A stretch of DNA of 64,000 nt, taken from assembly GCF_000183745.1 (NCBI RefSeq), contig NC_014761.1, forward strand, positions 1 to 64,000. Reading direction: 5' to 3'. Below the pieces are notes generated by a model. That model saw only the letters and a list, made by a program, of their open reading frames with translations. It was not told the DNA's origin and did not search any database. Below, piece after piece: positions 34,804-41,684 of the stretch (positions are counted from its first letter, which is position 1; every line of letters starts with the position of its first letter). The translations under genes were made by a program, and so were the position numbers. The DNA is from Oceanithermus profundus DSM 14977. GTDB taxonomy: Bacteria; Deinococcota; Deinococci; Deinococcales; Marinithermaceae.

Positions 34804-34819
34804 GTCCGGATATAGAGTT

Positions 34820-35542
34820 CTACTTCACCGGCGCGACCGTCACCTTGATCACCGGCCCCGTGAGCTCGACGCCCATCACGTCGTGGACCACGCCGCCCTC
34901 GTCGGCCCCGTAGTTCTTGCCCATCTGCCGCGGGGCCTGGTTGGGCCCCTCGCCGGCGGGCTCGTTCACCTCGGTACCGGCGTCCCAGAGCTTGAAGTAC
35001 ATCGTCACCTCGCCCTCGAGCGGGTGGTTCATGGGGAAGAGTTCGATGCCCTCGGGCCCCGGCGCGTAGAACCAGTCGTTCGACTGCACGAACATCGTCG
35101 CCAGCGAGAGCCGCGCCCCCGGGGCGGCGGTGATGCGGAAGGTGTAGGCCTCGCCCGGGAAGATGGGGGCGGGCGCGTCCTTGCCCGCGGGCACGGCGAA
35201 GACGCCCGCCGAAGCCACCCCCGGCTTCATCGCCAGCTCCGCGGCCAGCGCCGCGGGGTCGCCGTCCTCGGCGAGCCGTTCGAGCCCCAGCCCCGCCGCC
35301 TCGCCCGGCGTAAAGAGGGGGTTTGCGCCCTCGTGCACCGCCCACACGCCCGGGGCCAGGGGCACGGCCACGCCGCCCTTCATCGTCATCAACGTCGTCG
35401 GGGTGCTCACGTTCTCGACGCGCACCTCGAAGGCGTAGCTGCCCATCATCGCGTCCGAACCCATCTTGTCCTTGTCCCCCGACATCTGCGCCGCCGCGGC
35501 CAGGGTCAGCGCCGCCAGTCCCATCGTCCATGCTCGTTTCAT
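34820..35542 (-). CDS. Spondin-domain secreted protein
   Basis: A 240-aa exported protein (MKRAWTMGLAALTLAAAAQMSG is signal-like) followed by a spondin-N-type domain: YAFEVRVENVSTPTTL, NPLFTPGEAAGLGLERLAEDGDPAALAAEL, LATMFVQSNDWFYAPG and KLWDAGTEVNEPAGEGPNQAP are in the order seen in bacterial spondin-domain proteins. These are usually extracellular; the ligand is unknown. GGAG precedes ATG 35542 by about 6 nt. It may be monocistronic. Confidence 0.85.
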   Translation of the reverse strand: MKRAWTMGLAALTLAAAAQMSGDKDKMGSDAMMGSYAFEVRVENVSTPTTLMTMKGGVAVPLAPGVWAVHEGANPLFTPGEAAGLGLERLAEDGDPAALAAELAMKPGVASAGVFAVPAGKDAPAPIFPGEAYTFRITAAPGARLSLATMFVQSNDWFYAPGPEGIELFPMNHPLEGEVTMYFKLWDAGTEVNEPAGEGPNQAPRQMGKNYGADEGGVVHDVMGVELTGPVIKVTVAPVK

Positions 35543-35673
35543 CGCGTTCTCCTTTCGAGCGTCCAGCTCCCCCGCAGGCTAGACGGGCCCCCTCACGGAA
35601 CCGTCCCGCAACCATCACGGAGGGGTCACGGCCCCGTGTCGCCCAGACGACACGGCGGCACCGACGGATGGGG

Positions 35674-35679
35674 TATACT
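35674..35679 (+). promoter_or_regulatory. Candidate -10 box for the propeller lipoprotein gene
   Basis: TATACT about 100 bp before ATG 35779, implying a long leader. No convincing -35. The 5' leader contains GAGACTATACCATCTC, a short inverted repeat (GAGA/TCTC). Confidence 0.4.
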
Positions 35680-35778
35680 CCCGTGGGCTTTATATGAAAC
35701 GGTTACGAGAGAGACTATACCATCTCCGGAACGAGCCGACCAGGAGCAGGAATCCGTAAAGCCCAGGAAAGGACGCCA

Positions 35779-37830
35779 ATGAAGACACTTGCCCATGGGA
35801 TGCGTACCGCAGGCTTGCTTTTACTCGCCGCGGCGGTTCTGACCGCCTGCCGCGGGGAGGTCGCGCCCCCGCCCGAGCCGGGCTTCACGCTCGCGCTCGA
35901 TCCCGACCGGCTCACCGTGGAGCCCGGCGGTGCCGGCGCCGGGTTGACCCTGACGGTAACCCCGCACGACGGCTTCACCGGAGCGGTGGAGCTGCGCCTG
36001 GAAACCGCGGACGGCGCCGCCGCGCCGGCGGGCCTCCACCTGTCCCCGAGCCGCGTCGAGGTTGGCGGCGGGCCCGCGCGGTTGACCCTCGACCTCGCCG
36101 CCGGCCTCACGGTTCCGCCCGGCGCACTCGACCTGCGGTTGCGGGGACGGGCCGCAACGGCCTCGGCCGCGACGGCGCTGGCCGTGACCGTCGAAAGCGG
36201 CACGGGGGTGCGCTGGACGCCGCGCTCGGTGGCGCTGCTCGCCGCAGCCTACGGAGCCGATCGCTTCGTGGCCGTGGGGGCGAGCGGCGCCCTCCTCACC
36301 TCGCCCGACGGCGCGAGCTGGACGCCGCACCCGGCCGCGGGTTACCCCCGACTGAACGCCGTCGCCTACGGCGGCGGACGCTTCGTGGCCGTGGGCGACG
36401 GCGGCGCCGTGCTCACCTCCGCGGACGGCGCGGCCTGGAGCGTCCGCACCTCGGGGACGTCGCGCAACCTGCGGGGCGTCGCTTACGGTGGGGACGTCTT
36501 CGTGGCCGTGGGTGAGGGCGGCGCGGCCTTCACCTCCGCGGACGGCGCGGCCTGGGAGCGCCGGGTCTCCGGTACGGACCAGGAACTCCGTTCCGTCGCC
36601 TACGGCAACGGCGTCTTCGTGGCGGTGGGGTCCGGCGGGGCCGTGCTCACCTCCGCCGACGGAGCCGTCTGGACCACCCAGGACGCGGGCACCGGCGTTC
36701 CTCTCGACGCGGTGGCCTACGGCGACGAAGGCTTCGTGGCCGCCGGTTTCCGCGGCGCCCTCCTCACCTCGCCCGACGGCGAAACCTGGACGGCGCGCGA
36801 CGCGGGCACGGGTTACAACCTCTCCGCGGCCGCCTTTGGCGGGGGGCGGTACGTCGTCGTGGGCGACGGCGGGGTCGTCCTTGACTCCCGCGACGGCGCG
36901 AGCTGGAACCTCCACCGCACCGGCACCTACCACGCGCTGGCCGGCGTGGCCTACGGCGGAGGCGTCTACGTGGCCGTGGGCGAGGGGGGCGCGGTCTTCA
37001 CCTCCTCCGACGCCGGCGCCTGGGCGCGTCGGCCGCAGGGCACCCGCGACACCCTCAACGCCGTCATCGCCGACGGCGGGGGCTTCCTCGCCGTGGGGTA
37101 CGGCGGGACCGTGGTGGCCTCCGCGGACGGCGCGGTCTGGGGCGAGCGCGCCTCGCCTTCGGGGTACTCCCTCTACGGCGTCGTCCGCGGCCCCGAAACC
37201 TACGTGGCCGTGGGCTCGAGCGGCACGGTCCTCGTCTCGCCCGACGGCGCGAGCTGGACGGCGCGGCGCTCCGGGACCTACGACGACCTCTCCGCCGTGG
37301 CCTACGGCAACGACCTCTTCGTGGCCGTGGGGTATGCGGGCCGCGTCCTCACCTCGCCCGCCGGCGAAACCTGGAGCAAGCGGGACGCCGGCACCTACAA
37401 CTGGCTCCAGGACGTCGCCTTCGCTGCGGGCCGCTTCGTGGCGGTGGGTCAGGCCGGCACCCTGATCTCCTCCCCCGACGGCATCACCTGGACCGCGCAC
37501 GCGACCGGCACCTACCGCGACCTCAACGCCGTCGCTTACGGCGACGGCCGCTTCGTGGCCGTGGGCGACGCGGGCACCGTGCTCACCTCGCCCGACGGCG
37601 AAACCTGGACGCTGCGCGACATGGGCGCGGACGCCTCCTTCTACGGCCTGGCCTACGGTGCCGGCGGCTTCGTCGCCGTCGGCAGCGAGGGGGCGGTGTA
37701 CACCTCGCCCGAGGGCGCGAACTGGACCGCCGCGGAACGGCCCACGGACGAGTGGCTCTACGCCGCGGCCTACCGCCCGGGCGCCTTCGCCGCGGTGGGG
37801 CGGGGCGGGGTGATCCTGACCTCGCCCTAG
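35779..37830 (+). CDS. 14-repeat beta-propeller lipoprotein
   Basis: A 683-aa exported lipoprotein: signal with lipobox LTAC, Cys24. Residues 35-145 form a beta-rich domain (GFTLALDPDRLTVEPGGAG). From about residue 150 to the end are 14 tandem repeats of 39 aa with consensus L-AVAYG-G-FVAVG-GG-VLTS-DGA-W-R-SGT, as in YCF48/BNR-like propellers. Fourteen blades is 2 x 7, so two seven-bladed propellers are likely. Probably an outer-surface binding or sensor protein. GGAAAGG precedes ATG 35779. Confidence 0.88.
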   Translation: MKTLAHGMRTAGLLLLAAAVLTACRGEVAPPPEPGFTLALDPDRLTVEPGGAGAGLTLTVTPHDGFTGAVELRLETADGAAAPAGLHLSPSRVEVGGGPARLTLDLAAGLTVPPGALDLRLRGRAATASAATALAVTVESGTGVRWTPRSVALLAAAYGADRFVAVGASGALLTSPDGASWTPHPAAGYPRLNAVAYGGGRFVAVGDGGAVLTSADGAAWSVRTSGTSRNLRGVAYGGDVFVAVGEGGAAFTSADGAAWERRVSGTDQELRSVAYGNGVFVAVGSGGAVLTSADGAVWTTQDAGTGVPLDAVAYGDEGFVAAGFRGALLTSPDGETWTARDAGTGYNLSAAAFGGGRYVVVGDGGVVLDSRDGASWNLHRTGTYHALAGVAYGGGVYVAVGEGGAVFTSSDAGAWARRPQGTRDTLNAVIADGGGFLAVGYGGTVVASADGAVWGERASPSGYSLYGVVRGPETYVAVGSSGTVLVSPDGASWTARRSGTYDDLSAVAYGNDLFVAVGYAGRVLTSPAGETWSKRDAGTYNWLQDVAFAAGRFVAVGQAGTLISSPDGITWTAHATGTYRDLNAVAYGDGRFVAVGDAGTVLTSPDGETWTLRDMGADASFYGLAYGAGGFVAVGSEGAVYTSPEGANWTAAERPTDEWLYAAAYRPGAFAAVGRGGVILTSP

Positions 37831-37848
37831 GGCCGCGGGCGGTGCGGC

Positions 37849-37854
37849 TAGAAT
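37849..37854 (+). promoter_or_regulatory. Leaderless -10 box of the nucleoside hydrolase gene
   Basis: TAGAAT lies 6 nt before ATG 37861, with no ribosome site between them. Confidence 0.65.
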
Positions 37855-37860
37855 GAGGCG

Positions 37861-38796
37861 ATGCGCCCCGAGCCGCTGATCGTCGACACCGACGCCGGGG
37901 TGGACGACGCCCTGGCGCTGATGCTGGCCCTGGCCCACCCGGGCGCCGAGGTGGTGGCCGTGACCGCGGTGGGCGGCAACGTGCCGCTTGAGCACGTGGT
38001 CCCCAACGTCTTCGAGGTGCTCCACGTGATGGGGGCCGAGGGGGTGCCCGTCTTCCCCGGGGCGCGCGAGCCCCTGCTGCCCGGGGAGCGCGTGCACGCC
38101 ACCGAGTTCCACGGCAAAGACGGCCTGGGCGACTACCCAAATCGCCGCGCCCGGGTGCGCCCCGAGCCCGAGCCGGCCGCGGTGGCGATCGCGCGCCGCG
38201 CCCGCGAGCGCCCGGGCGAGCTCACCCTGGTGGCGCTGGGGCCGCTCACCAACCTGGCGCTGGCGCTGCGGCTCGAGCCCGAGCTGCCCCGCCTGCTCCG
38301 GCGCCTGGTGGTCATGGGCGGGGCCCACACCGCCCGCGGCAACACCCCCCACTGGGCCGCCGAGTTCAACTTCTACTACGACCCCGAGGCGGCCCAGATG
38401 GCGGTCCAGGCCTTCGAAGAGCTCACGCTGGTGACCTGGGAAACCACCCTGGCCCACCCCATCCTCTGGGCCGAGCACGAGGCGCTGGCGGCGCTGGACA
38501 CGCCCCGGGCCCGCTTCTACGCCGCCGTCACCCGCACCACCCGCGGCTTCCTGGAGAAAAGGGGGCTTCCGGGGCTGCTCATCCCCGACCCGCTGGCCAT
38601 GGCGGCGGCGCTCGAGCCCGGCCTGGTCACGTCGGTCGAACGCCACCGCGGCTGGGTGGAGACCTGCGGCGCCCACACCCGCGGGCAGCTCGTCCTCGAC
38701 CACGGCCGGAGCGCCGAGCCGCCCAACGTGCGCGTGGTCACGGGGCTGGACCGCGAAGGGGTGCGGGCGCTCTTCCACCGCGCGCTCGCCGGCTGA
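37861..38796 (+). CDS. Nucleoside hydrolase (inosine-uridine preferring type)
   Basis: A 311-aa purine/pyrimidine salvage hydrolase. The N-terminal calcium-binding motif is LIVDTDAGVDDALAL; further motifs are VALGPLTNLALAL, VVMGGAHTARGNT, AEFNFYYDPEAAQ and IPDPLAMAAAL. It cleaves the N-glycosidic bond of ribonucleosides by family. ATG 37861 is 6 nt after TAGAAT. Followed by a 178-bp gap containing tandem palindromes. Confidence 0.92.
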   Translation: MRPEPLIVDTDAGVDDALALMLALAHPGAEVVAVTAVGGNVPLEHVVPNVFEVLHVMGAEGVPVFPGAREPLLPGERVHATEFHGKDGLGDYPNRRARVRPEPEPAAVAIARRARERPGELTLVALGPLTNLALALRLEPELPRLLRRLVVMGGAHTARGNTPHWAAEFNFYYDPEAAQMAVQAFEELTLVTWETTLAHPILWAEHEALAALDTPRARFYAAVTRTTRGFLEKRGLPGLLIPDPLAMAAALEPGLVTSVERHRGWVETCGAHTRGQLVLDHGRSAEPPNVRVVTGLDREGVRALFHRALAG

Positions 38797-38816
38797 GGCC
38801 GCCGAACCTGTCAAAT

Positions 38817-38855
38817 CGCTCACGGCGTGAGCGCAGTTCGCTCATAGCGTGAGCG
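38817..38855. repeat. Tandem 17-bp palindromes, 22-bp period
   Basis: CGCTCACGGCGTGAGCG (38817-38833) and CGCTCATAGCGTGAGCG (38839-38855). Each has arms CGCTCA/TGAGCG. Their start-to-start distance is 22 bp, about two helical turns. They resemble a pair of operators more than a terminator (only TTTT follows). AAGGAG at 38866-38871 and a TTG just downstream suggest a lost or decayed gene; no convincing product is encoded. Confidence 0.6.
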
Positions 38856-38974
38856 TTTTGCCGGCAAGGAGCTTTTGATAGGGCGCGCTCTCGTGTGTGC
38901 ACGGTTCCCGTCGCCGTTCCCGACGTCATGGAGGCGGAGTTCGCCGCCGGGCGTGCCCGCGGTTGCCGCCCGAC

Positions 38975-39550
38975 TTAGCCGGGCTGCCACAGCATCGGCC
39001 AGACGCCCGGCCCCCGCGGCAGCCGCACCTCGCGCAACACCCGAAAGCCGCAGCGCTCGTAGAGCCGCCGCGATCCGGGTGAGCTGGCCACCAGGTAGGC
39101 GGGCCGGCCCTCCGCCGCCGCGCGCTCGAGGCCCGCTTCGAGCAGCGCCCTGCCCAGCCCCCGGCCCTGACGCCCGGGCAACACCCCCAGGTAGAGGAGC
39201 AGCCAGTGCGGAAAGCGCGGCCGCCGGCCCTCCACGAAGAGCGCCCAGAAGAGCCCCTTCAACGGCCGGTCCCTGTAGAGCCGCAGGTAGAAGCGCACGT
39301 CGGCCGCGGTCACCGGCGTGCCCGGCGCCACCCAGACGGCCGCGGCGCTACGGTCCGCGTTCGCCCAGACCGTTCCCCGCGGCCCGTGCTTTTCCAGCAC
39401 GTGGCCGAATAGGCGCGCGAGCCGCCGCTCGCGCGCGCCTGCGTCCGGATCGAACCAGGCCATGACCGGGTCGTCCATGAACGCCGCCACCAGCACGCGC
39501 CGCAGCGCCCCGACCTCGCCCGGCTCCGCCCGGCGGACCTCCTGGGCCAT
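38975..39550 (-). CDS. GNAT-family N-acetyltransferase
   Basis: A 191-aa acetyl-CoA-dependent acyltransferase. LLLYLGVLPGRQGRGLGRALLEAGLERA contains the acetyl-CoA pyrophosphate loop (QGRGLG) and LVASSPGSRRLYERCGFRVLREVRL the beta-6/beta-7 substrate edge with the typical YERCGF. The N-terminal part (AEPGEVGALRRVLVAAFMDDPVMAWF) matches the same family. Substrate unknown. ATG 39550 follows TAGGAT (plus ATCCTA, 39557-39562) by 6 nt. Confidence 0.88.
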   Translation of the reverse strand: MAQEVRRAEPGEVGALRRVLVAAFMDDPVMAWFDPDAGARERRLARLFGHVLEKHGPRGTVWANADRSAAAVWVAPGTPVTAADVRFYLRLYRDRPLKGLFWALFVEGRRPRFPHWLLLYLGVLPGRQGRGLGRALLEAGLERAAAEGRPAYLVASSPGSRRLYERCGFRVLREVRLPRGPGVWPMLWQPG

Positions 39551-39636
39551 GCCCCCATCCTACGCTTCGGGGCGGGGAAAATCCTCTATCGAATGCGAAA
39601 AGCGTAAATTCCGTACTGCAAACAAAGAAGAACAAG

Positions 39637-39642
39637 TATAAT
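39637..39642 (+). promoter_or_regulatory. Leaderless -10 box of the LuxR-type gene
   Basis: Consensus TATAAT, 6 nt before ATG 39649, in an AT-rich upstream stretch. No ribosome site fits between them. Confidence 0.7.
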
Positions 39643-39648
39643 CAACCC

Positions 39649-40155
39649 ATGCCCCTGCACGCCGGACGGAGCCACTTCGGCCTCTGGCGCGACCTCCTCG
39701 CGGACGCCGTGCCCGAGCGCGTTCACCTGGTCTTGGACCAGCCCGCAGGCTTCGCTCTGTGGGGTCTGGACCCGCTGCCCGCCCCCGCGCTGGTGGTCAC
39801 CTTCAACCCGTACCCGCTGTACCTGCTGGACCTCTTCGAACGTCGGCCCGTGGGTTTGCTGGTCACACCCGGTTCACTCGCCGAAATTGACGCCGCGCTG
39901 GACCTCGTGGCCGCGGGCCGGCCCGTGGGTTCGCCCCCCACCCTCCCCTTCGACCTCCCCACCACCCGCGAGCGCCAGGTCCTGCGCCTGCTGGCCCGGG
40001 GGCTTTGCAGCGACGCCATCGCCCGCCGCCTGGGGGTCAAACGCGATACCGTCTACACCTACTACCAGGCCCTGCGCGAAAAACTTGGGGCCGAAAGCCA
40101 GCACGAACTCGTGCTGACCTACCTCGGGTTGATCCGACATGACCCACCAGCTTAA
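39649..40155 (+). CDS. LuxR-type regulator with degenerate receiver half
   Basis: A 168-aa regulator. The C-terminal part (residues 100-165) is a LuxR/NarL HTH: LPTTRERQVLRLLARGLCSDAIARRLGVKRDTVYTYYQALREKLG. Residues 40-95 (ALVVTFNPYPLYLLDLFERRPVGLLVTPGS) resemble the last half of a receiver domain but without a phosphorylatable aspartate site; the usual lysine is replaced by Thr. So regulation may be phosphorylation-independent, or the gene is N-terminally shortened. Targets unknown; the frameshifted lipoprotein gene follows 150 bp downstream. Confidence 0.75.
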   Translation: MPLHAGRSHFGLWRDLLADAVPERVHLVLDQPAGFALWGLDPLPAPALVVTFNPYPLYLLDLFERRPVGLLVTPGSLAEIDAALDLVAAGRPVGSPPTLPFDLPTTRERQVLRLLARGLCSDAIARRLGVKRDTVYTYYQALREKLGAESQHELVLTYLGLIRHDPPA

Positions 40156-40311
40156 CCAGGCGTTCCAGGCCACACCCACGGCTCCATGTGTTTGAAAAGC
40201 ATGCACCTCTAGATACCTGGGAGGGAGCTCCAGGTTTTAGGGTGGAATCCTGCCCATTTCCATCCTAGCCTAGAGCTGTAATGCGGTCATGTGTACACGA
40301 AAGGAGGCAGC
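40156..40311. other. Intergenic region, no gene seen
   Basis: About 150 bp between the LuxR-type stop and the lipoprotein start, with composition intermediate between the host and the AT-rich inserts. It contains AAAGGAGG (about 40300-40307), the lipoprotein ribosome site, and no clear promoter or terminator. Confidence 0.5.
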
Positions 40312-40786
40312 ATGCGTAAGTCAAGACCCTCTATGGTGCTGGTATCTCTGGCAATAGGGCTTAGCCTGCTGCTGGCTTCGTGTCAGAGTTCCAAAGCTCA
40401 ACCTTCCAGCACCCCTGCCCGTCTGGATGATGCCGCAGTGGAGCAGGAAGTACAAGAAATGATGGCGATGAGGTCGGCGCTTGACGCAAGGCTGAAGGAA
40501 GTGGCCCCCGGGGTCTGGGTTGACGTACGTGCGGACGGCGTGCGCATTCACATGGACCCCCCCTTTTTTCACCGAGCGCACGCTGCCTCAGTTTGAAAGT
40601 TTCCTGAAGAGTCTCGACGTGAACGGCATCTCCAAGGACGGCTCCGTGGCCGAGATGATTCAGCGCCAGCTGAACCACGCCTTAGACAACGTCAAGCAGG
40701 GGTGGGAAAACCTTCAGCGGCTCTCGCCCGCCCAAAAGCAAGAATTGTACGACCGCTTTGTGAAGCCAAATCTTCACCAACCTTAA
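40312..40786 (+). pseudogene. Frameshifted lipoprotein gene (or slippage-dependent)
   Basis: ATG 40312 after AAAGGAGG-N4 starts a lipoprotein: MRKSRPSMVLVSLAIGLS then LLLASC with lipobox Cys24. Frame 1 stops at 40596. The downstream frame continues the same protein from about 40560 (FFTERTLPQFESFLKSLDVN to VKPNLHQP, stop 40786). The shift falls at a run of seven C and six T (about 40557-40569): one base fewer gives a single continuous protein of about 157 aa. So this is a recent pseudogene, a homopolymer sequencing error, or a case of transcriptional or ribosomal slippage. No family recognised. The C-terminal half is helical and polar. Confidence 0.7.
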
Positions 40787-40837
40787 AGCACATCCGTTGC
40801 GCCCGCGCACCTGCTTCCTTGTACGTGCGCATCCGCC

Positions 40838-41101
40838 ATGCGCACCACGGCCGGCCCCGGGGCCAAGGCTTACGCCAAGGGATCGTGCGTGGATGCGTAC
40901 AATAACTCTTATGCCAGGGCCGAGGCCGAAGGAAGTGTGGTCCAGAACCGGGACTCGGGGCGAGACGGGTCGTATGCGTCAGCTGCTAAATACGGAGACC
41001 GGAGCTGCAGCAGCTACGGTGCTGCATCCGCATACGTCACGGTAGCCGGTTTTCCCGAAACCATCTCGTCGGATAGCGACGCATACAGCGGGTGCAATTA
41101 G
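40838..41101 (+). CDS. Possible small Ser/Ala/Tyr-rich protein, 87 aa
   Basis: An 87-aa frame starting MRTTAGPGAKAYAKGSC and rich in Ser, Ala, Tyr and Gly, with three cysteines (GSC, DRSC, SGCN). Composition resembles a secreted protein but there is no signal peptide in frame, so it may be a fragment. It is in the same reading frame as the restored end of the frameshifted lipoprotein and 51 bp after its stop. A strong stem-loop follows. I have low confidence that it is expressed. Confidence 0.35.
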   Translation: MRTTAGPGAKAYAKGSCVDAYNNSYARAEAEGSVVQNRDSGRDGSYASAAKYGDRSCSSYGAASAYVTVAGFPETISSDSDAYSGCN

Positions 41102-41136
41102 AGCGCGGTTGCCCCCTGCCCCAAAGGCCACTTGTC

Positions 41137-41163
41137 AGCGGGGAGGTACCAAACCTCCCCGCT
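41137..41163. terminator. Perfect 11-bp stem-loop
   Basis: AGCGGGGAGGT (41137-41147) and ACCTCCCCGCT (41153-41163) pair perfectly around ACCAA. No T-run follows on either strand, so this is a stable hairpin of uncertain function; termination or RNA stabilisation are both possible. Confidence 0.5.
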
Positions 41164-41417
41164 TACGCTTGCCGTGAGCCTCGCGATCCGCAACGCGCGT
41201 AGGGTGTCAGCACATACACACCTCCGCAAGGTATGGCACCGAATGCACCGGAAAGGCTGCACGATGCGGTCGGCAACCACTATTTATCGTGACAGCGGCA
41301 AGCTTGCAAGCAATCCCCGGGTGGTTTTTGTACGTGTTTGGATCAAAGGAGGGCCGCTTCGCGGTTCGCCGCGCACAGACAACGTATCGGGAGGGTGACA
41401 CATAAATTCTCAACTTT
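41164..41417. other. Non-coding decayed segment
   Basis: About 250 bp with no open frame that looks like a gene. Codon bias is mixed, and it leads into the ABC ATPase remnant. Together with the frameshifted lipoprotein it marks this stretch as a decaying region. Confidence 0.5.
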
Positions 41418-41662
41418 TCCCAGCGGTTCGCGGGCGCTGGCTTGCGCTCGTCCCCTACCCACACCTTCGCGATCGGCTCCAAGGCCCTCCTCGCCGGCGA
41501 ACCGAGCGGCAACCTGGACATAGGACGCACGACGAAATCCACGACTTGTTTGACGAGCCTCACCAACAAGGCTGCACCCTCGTCATCGTCACCTACGATC
41601 CCGAAGCGGCCACCCGGTCCGACCGCGTCCCGCTCATGTGCGACGGCCGCATCGTGCAATGA
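41418..41662 (+). pseudogene. Remnant of an ABC-transporter ATPase (LolD-like)
   Basis: The last part of an ABC ATPase broken by a frameshift. In one frame, KALLAGEPSGNLD is a degraded Walker B/D-loop (normal LLADEPTGNLD); after the shift, HDEIHDLFDE then GCTLVIVTYDPEAATRSDRV, with the H-loop position changed from HD to YD, then a normal ending CDGRIVQ at the TGA of 41660-41662. Nucleotide-binding residues are already lost. The Walker A part is missing. This resembles lipoprotein-export or MacB-type ATPases. Confidence 0.75.
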
Positions 41663-41684
41663 GGTGCGGGTGGGCGCGCGCCCG

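Noticed and set aside
33359-34814. GGATATA near both ends of the second AT-rich insert as a target-site duplication
   Set aside because: Only 7 bp and AT-rich; chance is not negligible. Mentioned as a weak hint only, unlike the perfect 11-bp repeat of the HNH insert.
35821-38823. A 1000-codon open frame on the minus strand opposite the propeller and nucleoside hydrolase genes
   Set aside because: It is antisense to two well-supported genes, has no domain, and long antisense frames are expected in GC-rich DNA with strong third-position bias. The repeats give it artificial periodicity.
38875-39465. Plus-strand TTG frame after the tandem palindromes, preceded by AAGGAG
   Set aside because: Product is arginine/proline/alanine-rich, has no motif, and overlaps the well-supported GNAT gene in antisense. 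Perhaps the first codons are a relic of a lost gene.
41207-41659. A 150-aa minus-strand frame over the ABC ATPase remnant
   Set aside because: Its codons are the complement of the recognisable ATPase fragment; no independent evidence.
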